From positions 1 through 12,354 of the forward strand of contig JAFULP010000077.1 of assembly GCA_017473285.1 (NCBI GenBank): a stretch of 12,354 bases of DNA. Reading direction: 5' to 3'. The stretch is from Clostridia bacterium (lineage in GTDB: Bacteria > Bacillota > Clostridia > Christensenellales > UBA1242). A model generated the notes under the pieces. It was not told the origin of the DNA. It searched no databases and saw nothing but the letters and a program-made list of their open reading frames with translations. A program made the translations under genes and the position numbers. Within the stretch, counting starts at the first letter, position 1. Each line of letters begins with the position of its first letter. Shown here piece after piece: positions 7,105-12,182 of this stretch.

Positions 7105-7821
7105 TTAGTCTTCCAAATTGTGTATAACTTCTTGTACATCGTCACTTTCATCAAGTTTGGCAAGCATTTTTTCAAAAGTTTCCCTTTGATGTTCATCAAG
7201 TGTTATATAATTTTGCGGTATCATCTCCACTTCCGCTGATAGCACTGTATATCCAGCATCTGCAAACCCACCTGAAATGCGATTTACTTCGCTAGCGGTT
7301 GCATCACAATACACTGTAAACACTTCGTCTTCTTCGCAATCCAACGCTTCAAGTTCAAGCGCAAGTTCCATTGCCTTATCGCTATCAAAACTATCAGTTT
7401 TTTCAAGCACTACCACACCCTTGTTTTCAAACATATATGTAACGCTACCAGTAGCACCCAAACTGCCACCATATTTATCAAAAGCGTGACGCACATCCGA
7501 AATTGTACGGTTTTTGTTATCGGTCAAACACTTAACTACAACTGCCACACCGCCTACACCATAGCCTTCATACACACTTTCGCTATAATTAGATGTGTCC
7601 TTATTACTCTTTTCTAGCAACGCCTTAATTTTATCATTAGGCATATTGTTTTGCTTTGCCTTTTGAATTGCGTTTTTCAAACTTGGGTTACTTTCAGGGT
7701 CTGCCCCACTAGCCATTGCCACCATAATTTGACGGCCAAGCATTGTAAACATCTTTGCTCTTTGAGCATCCGATTTTTCTTTTCTTCCTTTAATATTGTT
7801 CCATTTACTATGTCCAGACAT
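7105..7821 (-). CDS. yebC: YebC/PmpR (TACO1) family protein
   Basis: A full-length 238-residue member of the YebC/TACO1 family. It opens with MSGHSKWNNIKGRKEKSDAQ and has NPSLKNAIQKAKQNNMPNDK, YEGYGVGGVAVVV, NRTISDVRHAFDKYGGSLG and a closing acidic domain. The family was long annotated as a transcriptional regulator; more recent work links members to translation, including relief of ribosome stalling. The sequence does not decide between these. Its ATG overlaps the methyltransferase stop by one base (TAATG), and its AAAGGAG lies inside that gene, so coupling is very likely. The neighbouring ruv genes are the usual company of yebC. No strong terminator follows. Confidence 0.96.
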   Translation of the reverse strand: MSGHSKWNNIKGRKEKSDAQRAKMFTMLGRQIMVAMASGADPESNPSLKNAIQKAKQNNMPNDKIKALLEKSNKDTSNYSESVYEGYGVGGVAVVVKCLTDNKNRTISDVRHAFDKYGGSLGATGSVTYMFENKGVVVLEKTDSFDSDKAMELALELEALDCEEDEVFTVYCDATASEVNRISGGFADAGYTVLSAEVEMIPQNYITLDEHQRETFEKMLAKLDESDDVQEVIHNLED

Positions 7822-8552
7822 TATTTTTCTCCTTTAAATATTTCAAACATCATAATACTACCAGCCACGCCAGCATTTAAACTTTCAATTTTATCAGTCA
7901 TTGGCAAAGTAACTGCCTTATCGCTTGCCGAAATTAGTTCGACACTCACACCGTTACCTTCATTACCTATTATAACACCAATGCGCTTATTTGGCAAATA
8001 ATTTTGGCTCAAATCTTCACCATTTAGCGTGGTACACACCAAAATATCGCAAATTTCTGCCTTAGATGCAATTAAATCTTCCCTTGAGATAATATGTGCA
8101 TTAACTTTAAATATTCCGCCCATACTAGCACGCACCACCTTTTCGCTATAAATATCTGGGCAGTTGATAAAGTATATATCATTAAACCCAAACGCCATAG
8201 CACTACGTATAAGTGTGCCAATATTTCCAGGGTCTTGCAAACCATCAAGTATCAAACTGTTGCCATTAGGTCTACTTAGTTTGTTGTTTGGCACATAACA
8301 CACGCATATAATGTCTTGCGGTGTGTCGGTAGTGCTAATTGATTTAATCACATCATAATCAACTATCGCCACATTTGGATAATCGTTATACTTAAATTCG
8401 TTTGAAGTAATTGTATATTTAATTTCATAATTAGAATTTAGCACTTCTTCGCAAATCTTGCTACCTTCCACCAAAAACAAGCCTTCGCTTTTGCGGTACT
8501 TTTTATCTTTTAATTTCTTAATAATCTTAATTTCGTTGTTTGTTAATCTCAT
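7821..8552 (-). CDS. TrmH/SpoU family RNA 2'-O-methyltransferase
   Basis: Transfers methyl from S-adenosylmethionine to a ribose 2'-OH of rRNA or tRNA, using a trefoil-knot (SPOUT) fold. The 243 residues give an N-terminal substrate-binding part (KYRKSEGLFLVEGSK, 18-32), motif 1 DPGNIGTLIRSAMAFG (107-122, with N110 and R116), motif 2 IGNEGNGVS (195-203) and motif 3 LPMTDKIESLNAGVAGSI (216-233). The length and N-terminal part fit the RlmB/YsgA-like group near rplT in Firmicutes; the target nucleotide cannot be told. The start is odd: the ATG fits the family N-terminus but has no ribosome binding site. The -10 of a near-consensus promoter ends only six bases upstream, predicting a leaderless or nearly leaderless mRNA. 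It is coupled to yebC. Confidence 0.94.
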   Translation of the reverse strand: MRLTNNEIKIIKKLKDKKYRKSEGLFLVEGSKICEEVLNSNYEIKYTITSNEFKYNDYPNVAIVDYDVIKSISTTDTPQDIICVCYVPNNKLSRPNGNSLILDGLQDPGNIGTLIRSAMAFGFNDIYFINCPDIYSEKVVRASMGGIFKVNAHIISREDLIASKAEICDILVCTTLNGEDLSQNYLPNKRIGVIIGNEGNGVSVELISASDKAVTLPMTDKIESLNAGVAGSIMMFEIFKGEK

Positions 8553-8558
8553 AATTTT

Positions 8559-8587
8559 ATTATAATATTGCCTTAATAATTAGTCAA
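8559..8587 (-). promoter_or_regulatory. Promoter of the methyltransferase-yebC unit (predicted leaderless)
   Basis: -35 TTGACT (8582-8587) and -10 TATAAT (8559-8564) with a 17-base spacer. Only six bases separate the -10 from the ATG, so the start of transcription should fall on or next to the start codon. Confidence 0.82.
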
Positions 8588-8629
8588 GTGTATAAGCCCA
8601 AAACTTGTTACTTTACTTAATTTTAGCAT

Positions 8630-8653
8630 AAAAAAACGGGGGCTATCCCCGCT
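8630..8653 (-). terminator. Terminator of the 71-residue gene
   Basis: A CGGGG/CCCCG stem, extendable by A-U and G-U pairs, with a 5-base loop, then seven T on the minus strand. It begins immediately after the stop of the 8657-8872 gene and is the most GC-rich stem in the window. Confidence 0.9.
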
Positions 8654-8656
8654 ATA

Positions 8657-8872
8657 TTATCCTAAGATAATAGTGTCTTTATCCATATCTGGAACTCTTT
8701 TAACATATTTATCAGCAAATTTAGCCTTAGTTTGTTCGTCTGAACTACTTTGTAAAACTATTTTTCCTGAATAAATTGGGTATTCAACACTTCCCATCAT
8801 CTTTTTGATAAGTGTATCGTTAGTGTTTACATCTCCATATGCAGTATTTCCAACATAAAAAATATCGTCCAT
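8657..8872 (-). CDS. Unknown 71-residue protein
   Basis: The protein opens MDDIFYVGNTAYGDVN and ends VPDMDKDTIILG; it is acidic, without a membrane segment or signal peptide, and I recognise no family. AAAAGGAG lies the right distance before the ATG, and a strong terminator follows the stop, so it is very probably expressed. It sits between the rplT terminator and the methyltransferase promoter, so it is a single-gene unit. No clear -35/-10 pair was found in 8873-8984; an imperfect 10-bp inverted repeat there could be a binding site. Confidence 0.75.
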   Translation of the reverse strand: MDDIFYVGNTAYGDVNTNDTLIKKMMGSVEYPIYSGKIVLQSSSDEQTKAKFADKYVKRVPDMDKDTIILG

Positions 8873-8941
8873 TTTAATTCTCCTTTTAATAAAATTTTAT
8901 AAAATCTTCTAATCATTTATTGTGATTTTAGATATATATTA

Positions 8942-8984
8942 CGCCTTAAATTAAGCACATAAATAGTATATATGATTTAGGGCG
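8942..8984. repeat. Imperfect inverted repeat upstream of the 71-residue gene
   Basis: CGCCTTAAAT (8942-8951) and ATTTAGGGCG (8975-8984) pair over 10 positions with one imperfect pair, 23 bases apart. There is no adjacent T-tract in the right direction, so a protein-binding site is as likely as an RNA hairpin. Confidence 0.4.
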
Positions 8985-9020
8985 AAAAAAATACCACTAA
9001 TTTTGTCAAATCGTGGTATT
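8985..9020 (-). terminator. Terminator of the infC-rpmI-rplT operon
   Basis: AATACCAC (8990-8997) and GTGGTATT (9013-9020) form an 8-bp stem with a 15-base loop, followed on the minus strand by a T-run, about 26 bases past the rplT stop. Confidence 0.86.
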
Positions 9021-9046
9021 CTTTTGTCGAAATTTGTCTAAAATGC

Positions 9047-9394
9047 TTACTTGCTCTTAATTAAATCACAAAGTTTGTTAAAACTTGCAACATCGTTAAC
9101 AGCCATATCAGCCAATACCTTACGGTTTAGGTTGATATTATTGTTCTTAAGTCCGTTAATGAACACGCTATAGCTTAAGCCATTTGCACGGCAACCAGCG
9201 TTGATACGCACAATCCAAATACGGCGCATATCTCTTTTCTTTAACTTACGACCAACATAAGCATATTGTCCTGATTTCATAACCGCTTGACGAGCAACAC
9301 GATATAGTTTGCTCTTAGCGCCACGATAACCTTTTGCTTGCTTTAAAATAGCTCTTCTTTTCTTTAGAGCATTTACACTTCTTTTAATTCTCAT
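9047..9394 (-). CDS. rplT: 50S ribosomal protein L20
   Basis: An early-assembly protein of the large subunit that binds 23S rRNA and, in the species studied, represses its own operon by binding a leader RNA that mimics its rRNA site. The 115 residues are near the usual 117-120. They are strongly basic and show VNALKKRRAILKQAKGYRGAKSKLYRVA, YAYVGRKLKKRDMRRIWI, INAGCRANGLSYSVFI and NRKVLADMA. GGAGG stands six bases before the ATG and overlaps the rpmI stop; the gap to rpmI is ten bases, so the two are likely coupled. It ends the operon before the terminator at 8985-9020. Confidence 0.99.
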   Translation of the reverse strand: MRIKRSVNALKKRRAILKQAKGYRGAKSKLYRVARQAVMKSGQYAYVGRKLKKRDMRRIWIVRINAGCRANGLSYSVFINGLKNNNINLNRKVLADMAVNDVASFNKLCDLIKSK

Positions 9395-9404
9395 AATTTA
9401 CCTC

Positions 9405-9602
9405 CTACTTTTGTCCTAACATTGCTTTTACATTTTTAGCGTCTGCTTGATTTACATATCCTGTAGAACGCAAATATCTTTTTCTCTTTCTTGTCTTCTT
9501 TGCTAAGATGTGATTTTTGTTGCAATGTGCGTGCTTAATAGTTCCATTTGAGTTAACAGTGAAACGCTTTGCTGCTGCTTTTCTTGTTTTAATTTTTGGC
9601 AG
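9405..9602 (-). CDS. rpmI: 50S ribosomal protein L35, with a non-canonical (CTG or ATT) start
   Basis: A small basic protein of the large subunit, 65 residues, the normal family length. It reads PKIKTRKAAAKRFTVNSNGT, HCNKNHILAKKTRKRKRYLR and ends AKNVKAMLGQK with stop TAG. Oddly, no ATG, GTG or TTG exists at the front of the frame. The codon at the conserved initiator position, just before PKIKT, is CTG (9600-9602), preceded in frame by ATT ATT. GGAG (9612-9615) lies 9 bases before the CTG and 6 before the nearer ATT. CTG keeps the conserved second-residue proline, so I prefer it. An automatic caller limited to usual starts would miss this gene. It lies in the IF3 operon between infC and rplT, after a 157-base structured gap. 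Confidence 0.95.
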   Translation of the reverse strand: MPKIKTRKAAAKRFTVNSNGTIKHAHCNKNHILAKKTRKRKRYLRSTGYVNQADAKNVKAMLGQK

Positions 9603-9611
9603 AATAATATT

Positions 9612-9615
9612 CTCC
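9612..9615 (-). promoter_or_regulatory. Ribosome binding site of rpmI
   Basis: GGAG within AAAAGGAG. Spacing is 9 bases to CTG, 6 to the second ATT and 3 to the first ATT; it shows that initiation occurs here despite the lack of a usual start codon. Confidence 0.75.
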
Positions 9616-9630
9616 TTTTATAATTTAGAA

Positions 9631-9671
9631 AGTTTACACAAGCGACAATTTATTGGCATTTAGTGTAAACT
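9631..9671 (-). promoter_or_regulatory. Hairpin just upstream of the rpmI ribosome binding site
   Basis: AGTTTACAC (9631-9639) and GTGTAAACT (9663-9671) form a 9-bp perfect inverted repeat with a 23-base loop, about 15 bases before the rpmI SD. It is placed where a translational operator for L35-L20 could lie; no L20 binding can be claimed from the sequence alone. Confidence 0.45.
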
Positions 9672-9678
9672 GACGTAA

Positions 9679-9750
9679 TTCAAAACTCGCAAATAGTGAG
9701 TCTTTAGCAAACTAAATGCGATAGCATTTCAAAACTCGTTAGAGTTTGCT
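9679..9750. repeat. Nested mini-palindromes in the infC-rpmI gap
   Basis: AAATGC-GATA-GCATTT (9714-9729) is enclosed by AGCAAACT (9706-9713) and AGTTTGCT (9743-9750). AAACTC-GTTA-GAGTTT (9732-9747) competes with that outer stem. TTCAAAACTCG occurs twice (9679-9689 and 9728-9738). The stretch could fold in two exclusive ways and resembles the palindrome cluster at 6884-7077. Confidence 0.5.
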
Positions 9751-9759
9751 TCGTATAGT

Positions 9760-10272
9760 TTACTTTTTAATAGGTACTATATACATAAAGATGTTTCTTC
9801 CTGACACTTCAGGTTTTTTCTCAACTGAGCCATATTCTTTTAAGATGTCGGCAAACTTCATCATAATATCAACACCTTGTTGTGGACGAGCCATTTGGCG
9901 TCCTGACATGCGGATATTAACTTTAACTTTGCTTCCGTCTTGCAAAAATTTGCTAACTTGATTTGCTTTAGTTTGCAAATCATGGTCGCCAATAGTCATA
10001 GATAATGACATTTCCTTTAATTTGGCTGCCTTTTGGGCTTTCTTTTGATCTTTCAATTTCTTTAATTGATCAAACTTGTGCTTGCCATAATCCATAATTT
10101 TGCATACTGCTGGTTTAGCATCTGGTGCAATCATCACAAGGTCCAAACCATACTCTTGTGCCTTAGCATTTGCTTCAGCACCACTTACAATACCTAATTG
10201 TTCCCCACTAGGTCCAATTAGGCGCACTTGAGCGTCAACAATTTGCTCATTTCTAGGTGACTCTTTTATAAT
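9760..10272 (-). CDS. infC: Translation initiation factor IF-3, probable ATT (or ATA) start
   Basis: Binds the 30S subunit, keeps it apart from 50S, and rejects wrong start codons and initiator pairing. The N-terminal domain has RNEQIVDAQVRLIGPSGEQ, then the signature CKIMDYGKHKFDQ, a lysine-rich linker, and the C-terminal domain with KVNIRMSGRQMARPQQG and GRNIFMYIVPIKK. With the ATT at 10270-10272 it has 170 residues. An in-frame ATG exists at 10285-10287, but it has no ribosome binding site, and the only good one, GGAGG (10276-10280), lies downstream of it inside that frame. Initiation is therefore expected at ATT (3 bases after GGAGG) or the next codon ATA (6 bases). IF3 genes of Escherichia coli and Bacillus use AUU, the basis of IF3 autoregulation. 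First gene of infC-rpmI-rplT. Confidence 0.97.
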   Translation of the reverse strand: MIKESPRNEQIVDAQVRLIGPSGEQLGIVSGAEANAKAQEYGLDLVMIAPDAKPAVCKIMDYGKHKFDQLKKLKDQKKAQKAAKLKEMSLSMTIGDHDLQTKANQVSKFLQDGSKVKVNIRMSGRQMARPQQGVDIMMKFADILKEYGSVEKKPEVSGRNIFMYIVPIKK

Positions 10273-10275
10273 AAA

Positions 10276-10280
10276 CCTCC
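10276..10280 (-). promoter_or_regulatory. Ribosome binding site deciding the infC start
   Basis: GGAGG lies after the only in-frame ATG and directly before ATT ATA. Used as a site, it excludes the ATG and implies a non-canonical start. Confidence 0.78.
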
Positions 10281-10287
10281 GTACCAT

Positions 10288-10317
10288 AAAAAAATGGTTT
10301 CTTTATGTAAAAGAACC
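10288..10317 (-). terminator. Attenuator-like terminator in the infC leader
   Basis: On the minus strand GGTTCTTT pairs with AAAGAAACC (one bulged base) around a short loop, followed by CA and seven T, just before the infC GGAGG. A second option is that the AACCAT of its 3' arm pairs with ATGGTT at the very start of the leader, which would break the terminator. This fits transcription attenuation; switching is inference. Confidence 0.65.
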
Positions 10318-10403
10318 CACTACTCAATAAAAATTATAATTAATTTTTAAAACCACGGTCACTTAAATTTATTCCCGGGTGAGAAGTGGCACTCCTACTT
10401 AAA
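10288..10403 (-). promoter_or_regulatory. infC leader, probably an L20-type ribosomal protein leader
   Basis: An untranslated leader of about 115-130 nt between the promoter and infC. It holds the block GTAGGAGTGCCACTTCTCAC, the palindrome CCCGGG, a partner AAGTG that can pair with CACTT, a U/A-rich stretch, and the attenuator hairpin. Position and design agree with the L20 leader described for Firmicutes infC operons, in which L20 binds an RNA resembling its 23S site and causes early termination. I cannot confirm the covariance model by eye. Confidence 0.6.
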
Positions 10404-10410
10404 CAACCAT

Positions 10411-10439
10411 ATTTTAACACACCCAAATCCAAATGTCAA
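10411..10439 (-). promoter_or_regulatory. Promoter of infC-rpmI-rplT
   Basis: -35 TTGACA (10434-10439) and -10 TAAAAT (10411-10416), spacer 17. Start predicted near 10403. Confidence 0.86.
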
Positions 10440-10460
10440 CACTTTTTACAAAATTTTTTT

Positions 10461-10496
10461 AAAAAATAAAAGCCTGCAAATAATTTACGGACTTTT
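10461..10496 (-). terminator. Terminator of the MBL hydrolase gene
   Basis: On the minus strand AAAAGTCCGTAAA pairs with UUUGCAGGCUUUU around loop UUA (one mismatch, two wobbles), then ATTTTTT. It lies about ten bases past the stop. Confidence 0.75.
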
Positions 10497-10505
10497 TAAT
10501 AATAT

Positions 10506-11246
10506 TTACTTGTCATCATCAATATTCAACAAATGTTTTTTAATATACTTCACCCATGTTGGAATATTATCTTGTTGCTCAGTTTTAGTTGTGTGGCGCA
10601 TATGGCCAGTATAGGCGGTTACAAAATCTAGTTTAAGCAAACTATTTAAACTTACAATAAGTCGCTTAGGGTTGCCTGTAGCAAGGTCTGTACGCCCTAC
10701 TGCCCTAGCAAAACAAGTATCGCCTGTAAACAACACGCTACGCTGTTCAATGTTTGAAATATCTTGCTTAGCACCCACTCTTTGCTCAATCAACTCATCA
10801 TTATTTAGCACACTGCTATCGCTACACAAATAGCACATACTATCTTCGCTATGGCCCGGTGTATAAATAGGTTTAATTTCAAGCCCAGCAATATTTAATG
10901 TTTCCTTGCCCTTTAAATAATGTATATTTTCTGCATCAAAAATAATATCACCCACAAAATACTTACTTGCGTTAAGGTTAGTATCGTGCAAAAACTTTTT
11001 GCTATTCTCGTTCATATATATTGGGCAACCAAATGCAATTTCGTATGCATCAATATTGGATATATGGTCAAAATGTGCGTGAGTAATAAGTATTGCTTCC
11101 ACCTTTTTGTCGCCCACCACATCTAACACATCTTCCAACTTGGCTCCCGCATCCACTATGATACATTTATCACCCACAGTTATAATATGGGTGTTTTGCT
11201 TCAATTCGCTTTCCGCCCAATTGGTCCTAATAGTATCTACTTTCAT
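10506..11246 (-). CDS. MBL-fold metallo-hydrolase, glyoxalase II-like
   Basis: A 246-residue cytosolic metallo-beta-lactamase-fold hydrolase. The binuclear metal site is complete in outline: HAHFDH (56-61), H132 in TPGHSEDS, D176 in LFTGDTCF and H215 in YTGHMRHTT. FARAVGRTDLATGNP after the metal aspartate is typical of the YcbL/YqgX/glyoxalase II-like branch, whose members hydrolyse thioesters such as S-lactoylglutathione; the substrate here is not known. An unusual segment of about 27 mostly polar residues (144-170, LNNDELIEQRVGAKQD) is inserted between the strands that carry H132 and D176. The start at 11246 has CGGAG eight bases upstream; the longer frame begins with a TTG that is part of the -35 box. 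It is a single-gene unit. Confidence 0.94.
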   Translation of the reverse strand: MKVDTIRTNWAESELKQNTHIITVGDKCIIVDAGAKLEDVLDVVGDKKVEAILITHAHFDHISNIDAYEIAFGCPIYMNENSKKFLHDTNLNASKYFVGDIIFDAENIHYLKGKETLNIAGLEIKPIYTPGHSEDSMCYLCSDSSVLNNDELIEQRVGAKQDISNIEQRSVLFTGDTCFARAVGRTDLATGNPKRLIVSLNSLLKLDFVTAYTGHMRHTTKTEQQDNIPTWVKYIKKHLLNIDDDK

Positions 11247-11264
11247 TATAAAACTCCGTGAATA

Positions 11265-11294
11265 AGTATACAAAAAATAAAAACTTAATGTCAA
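11265..11294 (-). promoter_or_regulatory. Promoter of the MBL hydrolase gene
   Basis: -35 TTGACA (11289-11294) and -10 TATACT (11265-11270), spacer 18. The spacer is the T-tract of the preceding terminator, and the -35 lies in its loop and 3' arm, so the end of one unit is the start of the next. Confidence 0.82.
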
Positions 11295-11304
11295 GCCATT
11301 AAGT
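11272..11304 (-). terminator. Terminator of the amber-interrupted small gene
   Basis: ACTTAATG (11283-11290) and CATTAAGT (11297-11304) form a perfect 8-bp stem around TCAAGC, followed on the minus strand by TTTTTATTTTTT. The TGA that ends the extended frame (11291-11293) is in the loop, which supports the gene once running to this point. Confidence 0.8.
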
Positions 11305-11674
11305 CTATTCCTGAAAAATAATTCATGATATATGTCGAATTATTAAAGTTGTTAGATAAAATTACGGGTATCATATCTTTATTATAAAAAATCACTTTCT
11401 CTTCATAGTTGAACATAACAATATATCCTTTTATACTTTTAGGATTGTAATTTTTTTTATATACACTAATATCTATTTGTGGATACTAAAATTTATACTG
11501 ATTTAAAATTTCTCTGCAAAGTTGAGTAGATGCATTGTCAGTACAAATTCTAAATTTATTTATGCCTTTATCAAGCATAATTTTGCAAACCTTATCAAAT
11601 TCGCTCACCACACTTCCAATATCTTCAATCTTTTCCCAAGTATATATTTCACATATATTATATTTCATATACAT
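11291..11674 (-). pseudogene. Small unknown gene interrupted by an in-frame TAG
   Basis: From the ATG at 11674 (or 11668) the frame gives 62 residues (CEIYTWEKIEDIGSVVSEFD, KICRE-like end LNQYKF) to TAG at 11486-11488. The same frame then stays open for 64 more codons (YPQIDISVYKKNYNPK, KGYIVMFNYEEKVIFYNKD, NNFNNSTYIMNYFSG) to TGA at 11291-11293, inside a terminator. Promoter and terminator bracket the whole 127-codon frame, so it was probably one gene. AAAGGAG precedes the start. TAG is a true stop in rpmI and probably ruvC, so a recent nonsense mutation is likelier than recoding. Alternatives: the 62-residue product is functional by itself, or a second 41-residue product starts at ATG 11416 behind AAAAGGA. 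No family is recognised. It is divergent from the XRE regulator across an operator-like repeat. Confidence 0.65.
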
Positions 11675-11690
11675 TTTCTCCTTTGCCTTA

Positions 11691-11719
11691 ATTGTAATAT
11701 ATACAACATCAAAAGTCAA
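11691..11719 (-). promoter_or_regulatory. Promoter of the amber-interrupted gene
   Basis: -35 TTGACT (11714-11719) and -10 TACAAT (11691-11696), spacer 17. It fixes the start downstream, so the frame extending to 11722 is not used in full. Confidence 0.78.
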
Positions 11720-11734
11720 CAATTTACGGCATAT

Positions 11735-11770
11735 TTGGTAAATTTAAATTATGACAAGTAAATTTACCAA
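11735..11770. promoter_or_regulatory. Operator-like inverted repeat between divergent promoters
   Basis: TTGGTAAATTT (11735-11745) and AAATTTACCAA (11760-11770) are a perfect 11-bp inverted repeat with 14 bases between. GTAAATTTA recurs at 11738 and 11758, exactly 20 bp (about two helical turns) apart, and a further half-site AATTTAC lies at 11721-11727 beside the -35 of the divergent gene. The right arm ends 10 bp before the regulator's -35. Likely the XRE protein's own binding site. Confidence 0.65.
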
Positions 11771-11779
11771 TTATTTAAT

Positions 11780-11809
11780 TTGAATAAACTAGCCTTTTAA
11801 GTTCATAAT
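11780..11809 (+). promoter_or_regulatory. Candidate promoter of the XRE regulator (predicted leaderless)
   Basis: -35 TTGAAT (11780-11785) and -10 CATAAT (11804-11809), spacer 18. Six bases separate the -10 from the ATG, and there is no ribosome binding site. Confidence 0.6.
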
Positions 11810-11815
11810 TATTGT

Positions 11816-12136
11816 ATGAGTATTGAAGAAATTGTAAAGAGAATTAATTATTTTAGAAATAAAGCAAAACTAAGCGCTAAAGATTTAAGTTTGCAAATTG
11901 GTAAAAACTATAATTATATAAATCGTTTGGAATATTTAGACTTTAATTTGTCTTCTACTGTTCTATTTGACATTATAAAAGCATTAGGAATTACTACTGA
12001 AGAGTTTTTTGCTACTGATTACATAAATTATAGCACTAAGAAAGAATTATGCGATGCAATTATTGATGCGGTTAAAAGCGTTCCAAAAGATAAACTGTCT
12101 AATTTAATTGATAAAATTCAAAAATATAATTCATAA
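11816..12136 (+). CDS. XRE-family helix-turn-helix transcriptional regulator
   Basis: A 106-residue DNA-binding protein. Residues 7-65 form a Cro/CI-type HTH: RNKAKLSAKDLSLQIGKN, then the recognition helix around NYNYINRLEY and LSSTVLFDIIKALGITTEEFF. This type is common in gut Firmicutes, usually followed by a short helical tail as here (74-106), probably for dimerisation. It is the only plus-strand gene. It is divergent from the amber-interrupted gene, with an 11-bp inverted repeat between the two promoters, so autorepression and control of the neighbour are likely. There is no ribosome binding site before the ATG, and the -10 is six bases upstream, so the mRNA may be leaderless. It shares a terminator with thrS. 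Confidence 0.93.
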   Translation: MSIEEIVKRINYFRNKAKLSAKDLSLQIGKNYNYINRLEYLDFNLSSTVLFDIIKALGITTEEFFATDYINYSTKKELCDAIIDAVKSVPKDKLSNLIDKIQKYNS

Positions 12137-12144
12137 ATTTTATC

Positions 12145-12179
12145 AAAAAACTACTAAGAATTAACCTAGTAGTTTTTTT
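12145..12179. terminator. Bidirectional terminator between the XRE gene and thrS
   Basis: AAAACTACTA (12147-12156) and TAGTAGTTTT (12167-12176) form a 10-bp stem, with A-run on the left and T-run on the right, so it can serve both converging genes. Confidence 0.88.
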
Positions 12180-12182
12180 ATT

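Noticed and set aside
7651..8001. Plus-strand frame of 116 codons opposite yebC and the methyltransferase
   Set aside because: Antisense to two well-identified genes, no ribosome binding site, no family resemblance.
11247..11294. Longer MBL hydrolase starting at 11294
   Set aside because: The apparent start is a TTG that is part of the -35 TTGACA; CGGAG fits the ATG at 11246.
11486..11488. Genome-wide reassignment of TAG to an amino acid
   Set aside because: rpmI ends at its normal length with TAG, which overlaps the rplT ribosome binding site, so TAG works as a stop here.
11675..11722. Longer start for the small minus-strand gene
   Set aside because: It covers the -35/-10 promoter; AAAGGAG fits the ATG at 11674 or 11668.
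11522..11761. Two plus-strand frames over the amber-interrupted gene
   Set aside because: They run through its promoter and part of the operator, with no start signal; one even ends inside the operator region.
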